Assembly: GCA_028554645.1 (NCBI GenBank)
Contig: JAQOOI010000016.1
Span: 186,001-250,000, forward strand
Origin: Omphalotus guepiniiformis
Lineage: Eukaryota; Basidiomycota; Agaricomycetes; Agaricales; Omphalotaceae
Direction: 5' to 3'
DNA length: 64,000 bases
Position 1 is the stretch's first letter. Each line of letters starts with the position of its first letter. The translations under genes were made by a program, and so were the position numbers. This document shows positions 11,246-21,894 of the stretch, one piece after another. The notes under the pieces were generated by a model. That model searched no databases. It saw only the letters and a list, made by a program, of their open reading frames with translations, and was not told where the DNA came from.

Positions 11246-12813
11246 CTACGAAAGTCCAAGTTCCTGTAAAGTAGACAGTAGTCCTAAGCCCATTTGCCAT
11301 CTACCCCGCTTCCTGACCTCTTCATCTTTGACTTCCTGCTTCGTCTGCCGCTCCCGATAGTCTTCCTCAGTCTGAAATCCATGGTCGACCCATCTAAACA
11401 ATCCGCCCACCGAGTACTGGGTAAAAGAGTGTCGAGTTTCGTTTCCGGCCACCCGAGTGTTTGAATGGCGGCAAACCCCCGAGGGAATGACAAGTAATGA
11501 TCCTGGTGGGAACTCAATGACCTTTTTCAAGTCCCAAAGAATAATGTGGCCGCCTTTCTTCGAGTTGAACTTCCCCACACTCCAGATGAAGCAGAGGCCG
11601 AAAGGTAAGTTTGCGAAGTCGATGTGAGGGAACGTCACAGTGCGGGGACCGAAGTTGAACGCCGCCGCAGCACAGACGCTGTTTTTGAATAAACGAACAA
11701 GCGTGTCATCGTGTTCGAGGAGCTGAGAGAGGTGGTTGGAATAATATTTGTATAGCTGTGGGGCCCAAGTCTTGAACACGCCTAGGCCAGTGTGAGTATA
11801 ATGTCATCCACAGAAATACATATCTTACCAGTGGCAAAGCCTGAAAGTCTCTGAGATGACCAATGATTCACGAGAGTCTTCAAGACCTTTCGGTTGCTTT
11901 TGTTATGCACTAGATTCCCTGGGCTCTGTGTTGCTAGTGAGAACACGGTATCGTCACAATAGTCGTGTACTCACTGTTTGACCTCCTCCAAACGATATTC
12001 CACTCGAGAGCGCCGGGAAATCACCTCTACGATGTTTGGTTTGCTTCTCCGTAAATTTACAATCTGACCGAAGCTTTTCAATTAGACGTCCGGCGGCGCG
12101 AACACATTTTTGCCAGCACGGATCTTCGCCCGGCCTCACGAGTACAGCGAACAGACGATCCTCTGCATCGACAAAAGGAAGAGACACTCTAATATTTTTG
12201 GTAAGAACCCAGAAACAATGAACAGCTGGTGACATATCCGGCTTCACAAGATACCAAATCGAATTTAAATTCTGACTCTGGGCCAACCACCTCGTCCAAC
12301 CAATAAGTACCCTCAGCATCATCGAGTCCCTCGTCCCTGAGTCCTACATAGCTAGTCGACGCAACCGGAGCATCATCCTCCATTGAAAAAGGTGCACGTT
12401 CAGCATGATTGCCCTGGACATATTTTGCATGGGTTGAGGAGCGTGCGGGAATATCTTCAGCAGACCTCGGCAGCACCGTCTTACACTTTTTGTTTTGATT
12501 CTTCCTGCTGGATTTTTTGGAATGTGCGACTCTCCGTTTTTTGGCATTGGAAAGGGGAGGAGAATCGGGTAGTGAATCATCGAGAGAGCTAAGGGGGCGA
12601 AGTTCCAGGTATGGGCTAGATGGTGGAGAGGAGGGAGGAGAGGAGAGAGGGATAAGACGAAGAGGGTGCAGAAGAAAGGGGCGAGGAGAATGGCAATGTT
12701 CGGCCTTCATCGTGCAAAGCCTCGAGTAGCGCATTTGAAAAGTTGAAATTGCTTGTAGTGACTGTAGGCGCTATTGTCGTATCCTGAGGTCGATCTTTAA
12801 GAACTGTTAGCAT
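11246..12813 (-). CDS. TET/JBP-family 2-oxoglutarate/Fe(II) dioxygenase
   Basis: TET/JBP enzymes oxidise 5-methylcytosine or thymine in DNA using 2-oxoglutarate and Fe(II). Exons are about 12813-12234, 12188-11975, 11925-11829 and 11781-11246. The last exon is one open frame with the double-stranded beta-helix core: the HxD iron ligands in FPHIDFANLPFG, GGHIILWDL, the distal His in SGVCRHSNT and the 2-oxoglutarate Arg in ETRHSFTQY, ending GLFRWVDHGFQ. The preceding exon has RLFAVLVRPGEDPCW and HRRGDFPALSSGISFGGGQ, typical of fungal KDZ-linked TET/JBP proteins. The N-terminus is Ser/Pro-rich low complexity, followed by a basic stretch (KKRRVAHSKK). The frame seems to shift by one base near 12650, so the start (12813 or 12734) is unsure. 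The catalytic part shows no lesion. Confidence 0.87.
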
Positions 12814-13184
12814 ACTGTGTGATGGAGAGGACGATGGAGGAGAATCAATGAGTCAGAGACTTCCTCGAAAAGACTGCCAGTCCGCAAGCTTTGAATTCCC
12901 GTGGCGCAAGTATTCAAAGATGCGAACTGGTGGTCCTTTTCTGGAGAGTCTACTGACAATCGAAGACCGTACCTGGTGGTTTCAACCAATTCATGGAGGT
13001 GAAATGTTTGAACATTGGCCGTGAGCGCTTGAGCGTTTGAGTGTTCAACAAGTTTGTGGGCGTCCTTGTGGGCGACTGTTTGAACTCCGACTACGCACGT
13101 GACTTTTGATGCGACTCCCAAATTTTGATATTCATATGATAGGTGCACTGGTATCAATTGTAAGCTTCCTTCTCATCGACTCTC
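12814..13184. promoter_or_regulatory. Divergent intergenic region of the KDZ element
   Basis: It separates the minus-strand TET/JBP gene from the plus-strand viroplasmin-like gene, so both promoters should lie here. No clear TATA box is seen. A 116-codon minus-strand open frame covers most of it, but it has no recognisable motif and I treat it as chance. Confidence 0.4.
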
Positions 13185-14375
13185 ATGTTGGAGGCTAGCC
13201 GGTATGTCTATATTACCACACTTGATGAAGAGAGTGGAACCTTGGAAGAAATGTAAGTGGCATTGTTCATAGCTTAGACGTACATTATCATACTTATCAT
13301 CCGTTGCAGGCGTTGGCGGAAGGGAGGCATGAAGAATGTTGACCCTCTCCCTATTTCTATTTAATTCAACAATGCGTGGGAAGTGTCATTTATATACTGC
13401 AATCTCAACGACTGGGCTGTCCGCCATGCTGGTCTTGGCAACAAGGATTTTGCCATTCAACTTCAGTCATTGGAGGTGTTTCAAGATGTATGTGCTGTGA
13501 TCGATGGCCAAGGTGGATTTTTTTTCGACGTAAGGCTAGGAGAAAAAGCAGGCATCTATTTTGATAGGTACGTCGACGTATTTCTATCTTCTGTCTTCTG
13601 TAATAGTAATTTCTTGTAGGACAGAAGCCTTTGCAACAATAGATGCGGAGAACGAAGTAAGGTTTCGCCATGCGTTTGTATTCAAGACTTTCAAGGACGC
13701 TATGCTCTCATGCGTGCTTGTTGCCAAAAAACCCATCAATCTTGTGTACGACTACCATCCTTCTCGCAATCCTTCACAGGCTGAAGCCATTCAGATCGAG
13801 ATCATGAACTCACCAGCACCACCCCTGTCTCAATCGTTCATGCAGGCCATGTCCAATATCTCCATTACCCAGTCACCCCCAGTCACCCCTTCACCGAAGG
13901 TCAGACTATCAGCCACCAGCCGAAATAGCTGCCTCCATAACGGCGCCTGAAGTCCTACCGTTGACGTTCCACAAGGAGGATGTTCAGGCCTGAATACACC
14001 CCACACTGGTAGGGAGGATGAGGGTTTGGCTAATAGCTACCTGAATGTATCTGTCGTACCACCTCTGGACTTTGGAATGCAGTTCAGTAAGTGGCTGCTA
14101 TTGAACATTGTGATTGGCTAATTACTTTTGACGCATCAAATATAGGGACTCCAAGCAAGGGTAAGAGCCGAGTGCAAGAACAGCTGAGATGTTCGCATGC
14201 ATGGGCACATTGTTATCTTGCTTCGCTAGACTTCACCCCTAATGCCATGGATGATATCAACAATTTATTCTATTCTACTGGGGACACAACTCAGTTCATG
14301 AAGGTAATGAAGGAGACATACAGCTTTTCAGACAAGGCAGCTCATTACCTGTGGGACGTCTACACACTGCTCTAG
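13185..14375 (+). pseudogene. KDZ cargo gene with RNase H1-N/viroplasmin-like domain, degenerate
   Basis: Exon 13185-13252 joins 13310 onward through a 57-nt GT-AG intron. Further exons are about 13310-13567, 13620-13950 and, after another intron, about 14145-14375. The segment GGFFFDVRLGEKAGIYFDR followed by RFRHAFVFKTFKDAMLSC has the spacing of the viroplasmin/RNase H1 N-terminal fold (hydrophobic-V-x-x-G-x-x-x-GIY ... F-x-T-F-x-x-A). That fold binds RNA:DNA hybrids in RNase H1. The match is by pattern only and tentative. An in-frame TAA at 13362 and loss of frame near 13920 indicate decay. The last exon (VQEQLRCSHAWAHCYL...) has no family I can name. Confidence 0.5.
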
Positions 14376-14491
14376 TTTATATCAGTGAAATGCAATTTCA
14401 ATTTCAAATCCTGTATCACAAATCTAAGATGACTGGCGGAGCTAACAAAAATCCTTGAAACCCTGGTGACCCACGACTCTCAGCACACATC

Positions 14492-16135
14492 ATGGCACGA
14501 GCAAAGAAGGGGACCAACTTCGAGCGCATGCTGAGTGCGTCACAAAAGACTGGCACCCTGACGCAAAAGCCCTGGCGGTACCGCTCAAAATGTGTTCGTG
14601 CTAAGTTGTCCAAGGCAGAGAAGGCCAGGAAGAAGGCGCAGCGTCTCGAGGAGAAGACGAAGTATCAAGACGCCATCGTTGATCTTTGTCAACTCATCTT
14701 TGACAAGGCAACCGAACTGCATGAAGAACATGGGAAGTATAGTATCAACCACATTGTGGATGATATTATGCAGACGCACCAATTACGAGTGAGTCGCAAA
14801 CCCGCCAACAAATTTAACGCATTTGTTAAGATAGAGCTTGCACGCATCAATTCAGGTGAGTCCTAGTCATATGGTCTGTCTTCGTTTACTTACGTCCATG
14901 TTACAGAGCTTCCTGAAGGCAAACCCCGAAAGAAAGCAAACGAATGCATGTCTGAGATTGCCGACATTCGGAGGAACCTCACCGAGGAAGAGAAAGTTTC
15001 AAAAACTGAGGCCACGTTGAAGGAACTTCAAGACACCAGGGAGAATCGCAAAGTGGCCACTCACAATGCTGGTCTAAGCGTATTTCAAGATACCCACATC
15101 ACGCTGGACCACGTCAAAGTCGCGGTGAACGTCAAAGTCGCGGTGAGTACGAAATGCATTCTACACCATTGACCAAGCTCACCTAAAATATGGCCTAGCT
15201 TACTCGCCTCAATGCGCGAACCGGTGATGAATCAGTTTTAATCATGGTACGGTCACTCGTCACCCACTACAACAAACCTGAAGTGTTTGCAACAAGCGAT
15301 CGCGTGGCGGAGTTCTTCAATCTGGTATTCAAATGTCCTATCGAAGACATAGGTCCTTGGATGGAGGGATTCGTGATCTCGGGTGTTGAGGGCGTCGTTC
15401 GAAACCACGCGCAGCAGAACCAGCAGCTTAGGAAGGAGTTGAGTGAGATGATACTTAAAAAACTCCGTGAGTAATGTATCTCAGGGCATATCTGATGAAA
15501 CTGACCTTTTATCTTCAGAGGAAGCATGTGGAAGACACAAAGTGCTGTGAATGTTCTACATGGGCTTTGATAAACATATCACGCTTCCATACGGTGTCGT
15601 GCTGAAGAACTGGCCGCTATCCACCCTCTGTAGTCCTAGCGAAGTCTCCACCCGTGCTTCACTCGACACACTTGCAAATTCCTGGAAGTCTGGTACCACC
15701 CATTTCTACGCCATGTCGAGATCGGAGCATGAAGAGTGGTGCATGGTGTACCATACCAGGGAAGCGGCGGCACAGGAGACAGCACAAGAGACAGCACATG
15801 TGCAGGAGGCGCAAGCCGACTGCCAGGCTGAATCTGAACATGGGTCTCTCCCAACTCCAGCTAACTGCTCTTCTTTGGGCCCAGAACTCGCTCCTCCTGC
15901 TATGTCCTCCACACTCCCGCTCACTACAGATTTCGTCAATAGTACTGCGGTTACCGACATCAATGGGAATCCAATTGTGATTGCCGGGAGGAAGCGTAAG
16001 CAGCGCAGCAACAAGGGCCAACCTCGAAAGAAACACAGTGAGTGTTTAATATGAGCCTGTATGACGTGACTGACCACCACAATAGATACCAAGGAGAACA
16101 GTAGCAGCGCAGCGGCAAGTAGCACTACTGATTAG
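14492..16135 (+). pseudogene. HMG-box-like KDZ cargo gene with one in-frame stop
   Basis: Exons 14492-14855, 14907-15142, 15199-15466, 15519-16037 and 16086-16135 join in phase. The N-terminal part is basic (about residues 1-60). Residues of exons 1-2 (KFNAFVKIELARINSELPEG ... CMSEIADIRRNLTEEEK) follow the HMG-box pattern: NAF near the start and x-x-L-T-x-E-E-K at the end of the third helix. The C-terminus ends in a Lys/Arg-rich tract (RKRKQRSNKGQPRKK). An HMG-like protein could bend element DNA or chromatin. One TGA at 15548-15550 interrupts an otherwise continuous frame, with the next codon being ATG. A former CGA is the simplest explanation. A short duplication (GTCAAAGTCGCGGTGA twice) sits just before the second intron. 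Confidence 0.6.
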
Positions 16136-16227
16136 TTACACACACCTCAGTCCTTGTTTATGTTTAATTGATAATGAAATATGTTGTTTGTGATCCCTAG
16201 TACTGAATTACACAGTTTGCGAAACAA

Positions 16228-16658
16228 AGCGAAATGATGGCGGGCAGATACACGAGGAATGAACAAAGCGAGAGGGCGGGATACGGGATTAAGCGAACGC
16301 GGAGACAATGGATAAGCGAGGCGACAGCGGCAGACAGCAAGCGAGGCGAGACGGCGTTGGCAACGGCAATTGAACGATGGCGACGGCAATTGATGGCGTC
16401 GTGTGAGGGTCTTACTTAATCTCGGAATGGACAGCACGGATGTAGCAGACTTACAGACTTAGGACTTGAAAACTCGTTGAAGGTCTTATTAATGATGGTC
16501 TACGGGGGTTTCTAGACTCCTTCCTAACTAGAATACTTGGGCTTTATTGACCTAAATATTGGCACTTGCGAGAATCAGCGGTATCTAGGGCACGAGCCCT
16601 GCCATCACCCCAGGTAACTACCAGGTCCATTGTTCCGGAGTCTCGTGATGTCGAGGTG
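16228..16658 (-). repeat. KDZ element terminal inverted repeat, right
   Basis: It is the inverted copy of 5744-6176, ending CGTGATGTCGAGGTG at 16658 and followed directly by the target duplication GGGTTTCC (16659-16666). Confidence 0.9.
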
Positions 16659-16666
16659 GGGTTTCC

Positions 16667-17067
16667 TTCTGAATTAGGAATCTGTGCTCTAATAGAGTAA
16701 TTGCGCCTATAGTACAAAAGAGTAACGTTGAGTCCGACTCTGTACTGGCAGCAGAAAGCATTGTCCGATAACTGACCTTCGGGAAAGGGACTTTGCGCTT
16801 GGGGAACGAGGTGCACTCCTAGAAAGGCATGCCCAGGTTTACCCAGCAAGTGAGCACGGATTTAGGAACTCGTTTATTAGAGGCAGAAAAGGTCCCGGAA
16901 TCTCTTCGTGAGGTTACTGACAGACCGAAGTAAACTCTACCATTACGAAATCTTGGGGGAACTTTAGCAGTCTCTTTGAAGAAACCACTATCCCATCACC
17001 TATCACACCTTCATACAAATCTCTTGCATCATCTCCCTATTCTACCCAACCTTCTACCTCTATCAGA
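16667..17067 (+). other. Gypsy copy 2 leader, right part
   Basis: This is untranslated leader between the KDZ insertion and the gag start. It continues the sequence interrupted at 5743. A minus-strand open frame of about 100 codons here has no features and is regarded as chance. Confidence 0.7.
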
Positions 17068-17961
17068 ATGTTCAAAGTAACCGACACCTCGCGAGGAAAA
17101 TCACTCCTCAACAAACCCGACAACTTCACCAGCGTCAAATCTGAATTCAAGAATTGGTGACGGAGACTCTTTACCTATATCCATGATAAGAAAAATGGTA
17201 TCACGACAGATGATGAAAGGATCGATGTTGCGATCTCTTTCATGAATGGGAAGCTTGTAGATGGATGGGTCAATAATTACTACAATACCCATTTCGACCA
17301 AGACAACGAGAAGTGGCAGAAGGACTGGGCGCACTTCAAGCAAGCCTTGAACAAGGCATTCCTAGATTCCGGTCTGCAGAGAACAGCGCAGGAGAAAGTG
17401 GAGCTGTTGAAGCAAGGAGCAGGAACAGCGGAGGAGTATTTCCAGGAGCTGGAGATACTGTTGACGGAGGCGGAGTACAAGAAGGATGACCCATATGTGG
17501 TGCGGCTCATGGAGAAGGGCATTAATGAGAAAACAATTGATGCCATTTACACGAGGGATGAGTTACCCAAAGTGTACGACGAATGGAAAGACATAGTGAT
17601 CAAGATTGATCAGCTATGGAGAAGGCGTCAGGAATGGCGCAAGAACCAGAACAGGCTGGTGTTTACGCCAAGAAGGGAACAAAGTCCGCAACAAGCGGCA
17701 GGAAGTGGTGATCGGAGAGACGCCACAGGAACAACCTTTGGGGGTACAGGTAAACCCATGGACATTGACGCGGCCCGAAGGAATGGGCAGTGTTTCAATT
17801 GTGGACAGAAGGGGCATATCTCGCGAGATTGTCCAGCGAAGCGGGGTCAGAGAGTTAGACAGCTGAACGTGCAGGAGGAAGAGAAGAAAGAAGAACAGCC
17901 ACCAAGCTGGTTCTTGAACTGGTTGAAATCGGATATGGGTTTTGTCAGAGCTCAGAAGTGA
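17068..17961 (+). pseudogene. Gypsy copy 2 gag
   Basis: Gag forms the virus-like particle. The ATG at 17068 opens a frame that hits TGA at 17158-17160 and then continues without a stop to 17961. The capsid-like retrotransposon gag domain lies in the first half (WVNNYYNTHF, QKDWAHFKQALNKAF, AEEYFQELE) and the CCHC knuckle CFNCGQKGHISRDC near residue 250. The stop sits where an Arg codon (CGA) would fit. Copy 1 lacks this part, so the lesion cannot be compared. Confidence 0.85.
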
Positions 17962-18716
17962 ATACAGGTCCTTCTGAGTTAGAATTGGAACAGTCTAGTG
18001 TAGATCACAAGGACAGCAATTTTCACTTTGTATTTAATCATCCTGAGAATAAATTTGCATTAGTATCTACAAAGTCCGATTCAAAACCTGTGAGAGAACA
18101 TTATCTGCTGAATTCACCAGAATGGATAGCGCAAAGAGTAAGGGAGGATGAGTCAGAACGAGCGGTGGGAATTCTGAGAGCATGGATGCCAACCTGTCGG
18201 GCCAGGGAAGCATCAGAAGAGACGGTTGCCCAGATCCGGTCATTGGACATCAGCAAAGCCGTCACAGCCATAAAGTTGCTTAAGAAAAACTTGTGGTTCG
18301 TAAAAGGTACTAAAGGAAGAGATCTCAAGCTGTCTGTTACAATTGAAGACATCGAAAGTGGCAAGCAGATAGAGACATCGGCATTACTTGACAGTGGAGC
18401 AACAGATTCTTGCATCAATAAAGAATTCGTAGAGCGACATGGCTTAACTGTTAAGAAATTACCAGTAAAGATGCTGGTATACAATGCTGATGGTACCTTA
18501 AACGAAGACGGTTCAATTGAAGGATTCATAGAAGTCAGATTGGTAATGGGAGATCATGCAGAACGCATTGAACTTGCTGTTACAAATTTAGGCAAAACGG
18601 ACATTTTCTTAGGACTCGATTGGTTAAGACATCATAACCCCAATATAGATTGGAATGACTCAACCTTAAAGTTTGATCGATGTCTAAGAAGTGTGGTTAC
18701 ATACCGTATTACCTAA
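17958..18716 (+). CDS. Gypsy copy 2 aspartic protease region
   Basis: The translation matches copy 1 (3961-4719): retropepsin motif ALLDSGATDSCI and IFLGLDWLRHHNP. The frame overlaps the gag stop by four bases and the RT frame by 37 nt, so expression would need frameshifting at both borders. Confidence 0.85.
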   Translation: MNTGPSELELEQSSVDHKDSNFHFVFNHPENKFALVSTKSDSKPVREHYLLNSPEWIAQRVREDESERAVGILRAWMPTCRAREASEETVAQIRSLDISKAVTAIKLLKKNLWFVKGTKGRDLKLSVTIEDIESGKQIETSALLDSGATDSCINKEFVERHGLTVKKLPVKMLVYNADGTLNEDGSIEGFIEVRLVMGDHAERIELAVTNLGKTDIFLGLDWLRHHNPNIDWNDSTLKFDRCLRSVVTYRIT

Positions 18717-20611
18717 AACCTGAATCTGATGCTGAAGTCCGGGAACTGGAAGAAGGGGATCGATTGTTTTACCTGAATTGGGATGGATATCTTCGGAGTA
18801 TGGACTTTGGAAAAGGCAAAAAGACTGAGTCAAAAGCAGACAAGTACATCAATGAGTACAAGGATGTTTTTGATGAAGCTGATTTCCAAAATTTACCCGA
18901 ACGAAGACCCTGGGACCATGCAAGTGAACTAAAACCAGACTTTACACCAGTAGATTGCAAGGTCTATCCATTAAATCCTTCGGAACAGAAAGTTTTAGAT
19001 GAGTTCATCAAAGGAAATCTGAAATCTGGACGAATTAGACCATCAAAATCACCGATGGCCTCACCATTCTTCTTTGTCACAAAGAAAGATGGGAAACTTC
19101 GACCTGTTCAGGATTATCGGAAGTTGAATGAAGCAACGATAAAGAACAAGTATCCGTTGCCGCTCATTCAAGAACTCATTGATAAGCTGAAGGATTCGAA
19201 AGTATTTTCGAAAATGAATGTTCGATGGGGATACAATAATATCCAGATCAAAGAGGGTGATGAGTGGAAGGCGGCATTTAGGACTAATCGGGGGCTCTTT
19301 GAACCGACAGTTATGTTCTTTGGTCTTACAAATTCTCCGGCGACCTTCCAGGTGTTCATGAATCATATCTTAAGGGATTTGATTAATGAAGGTCATGTCA
19401 TGGTATACTTAGACAACATTTTGGTTTTCACAAATACAATTGAAGAGCACGAGTCAATTGTAAAACAGGTGTTAGATATATTACGACAACACAAGTTGTA
19501 TCTTAGACCTGAAAAGTGCAAATTTGAGACCAGTAATGTTGAGTACCTTGGAGTGTTTGTAGGGAATGGACAAGTGCGGATGGATCCAAAGAAAGTCAAA
19601 GCGGTAAAAGAATGGAAAATACCAGGAAACAAGAAAGAAGTACAGTCCTTCTTGGGTTTCTGTAACTTTTACCGACAATTTATCCGAGAATTCAGTCAAG
19701 TGGCGAAACGATTGTCATCACTGACTGGGAATTCAAAGTGGGAATGGACAGAGCAGCAACAGCAGGCATTCGAAGAACTCAAAAGTAGAATTGCCAAAGA
19801 AGTTGTTCTAACCATACCCCGTGACCATGGGCAATTCAGAGTCAAGGCAGATCCCTCAGATTATGTGAACGGAGCTGTCTTATCGCAAAAGATAGATGGA
19901 AAATGGTGGCCTATTGCATTCAGATCTAGATCTCTAAATGAAACGGAATGTAATTATGAGATCTATGATAAGGAAATGATGGCCATTATGGATTCCTTAG
20001 CAGATTGGAGACAATATCTGATGGGTGTGGAAGAGTCATTTGAGATCTATACAGATCATCAAAATCTTCAGTATTTCAAAAAGCCTCAGAACTTGAATCG
20101 TCGACAAGCCCGATGGATCACTGAATTATCAGAATACGACTTTACATTGATTCATAAACCTGGAAAGTTGATGGGAAAGCCAGATGCATTGTCCAGGATG
20201 GCCAATCATGAGATGGGAAAGAATGACAATGAGGATGTGGTACTTTTAAAGCCGGAACTTTTTTCGATCAACAGATTAGAGATGCCTGAGGACGAGATCT
20301 TAGATCTTATAAAGAAGAAGTCGAAAGTACGGGATAATCTAGTGAATAAGGCTTTAGAAGGAAAAGAGAAGGATTGGGTTGAGTCAGAGGAAGGAATTGT
20401 GACGTGGCAGGATAGGATTTACGTGCCTATTGATAATAGGTTACGAGGAAAGATTATTGGATTGCATCATGATACCGTTCTGACGGGACATCCAGGGCAG
20501 TTTAAAACCATGGAATTGGTGACGAGAAACTATTGGTGGCCAGGGATCACTCAGGATGTACGGAAATATGTTAAGGGGTGTGAAAAGTGCCAGGCCACTA
20601 AAATTCATTGA
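18680..20611 (+). pseudogene. Gypsy copy 2 reverse transcriptase/RNase H/integrase zinc finger
   Basis: The translation appears identical to that of 2066-3997. The RT motif YLDN and the KMNVRWGYNN motif lack the usual catalytic Asp residues, while the RNase H motifs look normal. The frame ends at TGA 20609-20611 and continues open in the same frame into integrase, so the stop is a single lesion in one Pol frame. Copy 1 shares it. Confidence 0.9.
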
Positions 20612-21736
20612 ACCAAACCAACAGGAACACTAGTCACAAATAATGTTCCACAAGGTCCCTGGAAAGTCATAGGAACAGATCTGATCGGAGAACTACCGGA
20701 AGCTGGAGGTTTTAATGCCATAAGCGTGACTATGGACCATTTCACAAAACGAACACGTCTGGTACCCACACACATGTCGTTAACGTCTGAAGGAATGGCC
20801 AGAATCTATAGGGACAAAATCTTTCCTATACACGGATTACCGAGAACGATTATTCATGATCGGGGACCCCAATATCATTCCCGATTTATGAAGGAACTAT
20901 ACCGGTTATTAGGCATTCAAGGAAGTTTCACAACGGCATATCATCCACAAACAAATGGACAGACGGAACGGATGAACCAGGAGATTGAACATTATCTCTG
21001 GTTATTCATCAATCAACATCAGAACAACTGGCATGAATGGTTACCAACAGCAGAGTTCGTGTTGAATGATAGGATACACTCAGCTACGGGTGTCACTCCG
21101 TTCTATGCAGATATGGGACGACATCCGTATAAGGGAACAGCTCCAAAAACTCCGTCGGCAAACTCCACAGCACAGGAATTTGCCGATAAGATGGTCAAGA
21201 TCAGGGACGAAGTAGGAGCAGCGCTCAAAAAGGCAAAGGAAGACATGACTCGGTATTACAACAAGAAAAGGAAACCATCAGTTGAATACAAGCCTAATGA
21301 CAAAGTATGGCTTGAAGTGACAAATCTGACTTCTGATCGACCAATGAAGAAGTTGGATGATAAACGATTTGGTCCTTTCGAAGTTGTAAAGAAAATTGGA
21401 ATGACGTCATACCAGCTAAAGATTCCGAAGACTTGGAAGAGAATACATCCAGTTTTTAACGAAGTTCTACTGTCACCCTATCATCCGCCTGAATTCCCTG
21501 AGCAGCCTAAGAATGATAATCCGCCACCAGTGATAGAAGGAGAAGAACCGGAGTTCGAAGTGGAAGAGATAGTAGATTCAGGGAAATATAGGGGAGGGAG
21601 ATTCGGATACAAAGTCCAATGGAAGGGATACCCGCGGCATGAACAAACATGGGAACCATTAGCAAACCTTGCAAACGCAAAAGAAGCAATTGAAGAGTTC
21701 CATAAAAAATTCCCCACTAAACCACGACCACCTTAG
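20612..21736 (+). pseudogene. Gypsy copy 2 integrase core and chromodomain
   Basis: This continues the Pol frame after the TGA at 20609. D, D and E catalytic residues are present in the same blocks as copy 1, and the chromodomain reads RFGYKVQWKGYPRHEQTWEP with its aromatic residues kept. The frame stops at TAG 21734-21736, where copy 1 has CAG and reads about 50 codons further, so copy 2 carries one extra C-to-T lesion. Confidence 0.87.
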
Positions 21737-21881
21737 TTAAGAAAGATTGAGGTCCCAATTTTCTTATTCCCGACATCATTGTTACGACCTATCCCTGAAG
21801 CATGTACGGAAGTAGTAGAAACGAAGAAGATGCCGACAGAAGCATTAACAGTGAAGTTAGGACGATGGAGACATTGTCCCT

Positions 21882-21891
21882 AAGGAGGGGG
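21882..21891 (+). other. Polypurine tract of gypsy copy 2
   Basis: AAGGAGGGGG lies three bases before the 3' LTR start (TGTTAC at 21895). It is the usual priming site for plus-strand cDNA synthesis. Copy 1 has AAGAAGGGGG at the equivalent place (complement of 786-795). Confidence 0.8.
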
Positions 21892-21894
21892 TCA

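Larger units (their letters stand above)
5744..16658 (+). mobile_element. KDZ-type DNA transposon carrying a TET/JBP gene
   Basis: This 10.9 kb element is bounded by inverted repeats of about 430 bp starting CACCTCGACATCACGAG and flanked by an 8-bp target duplication, GGGTTTCC. KDZ (Kyakuja/Dileera/Zisupton) elements are known for about 8-bp duplications. Inside are a KDZ transposase, a basic small protein, a TET/JBP-type dioxygenase, a viroplasmin-like gene and an HMG-like gene. Association of fungal TET/JBP genes with KDZ transposons is established. This copy is decayed: the transposase has a frameshift and two stops, and three other cargo genes carry lesions. Confidence 0.9.

Noticed and set aside
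12807..13157. 116-codon minus-strand frame upstream of the TET/JBP gene
   Set aside because: No domain, no splice link to the next exon, and it lies in the divergent promoter region.
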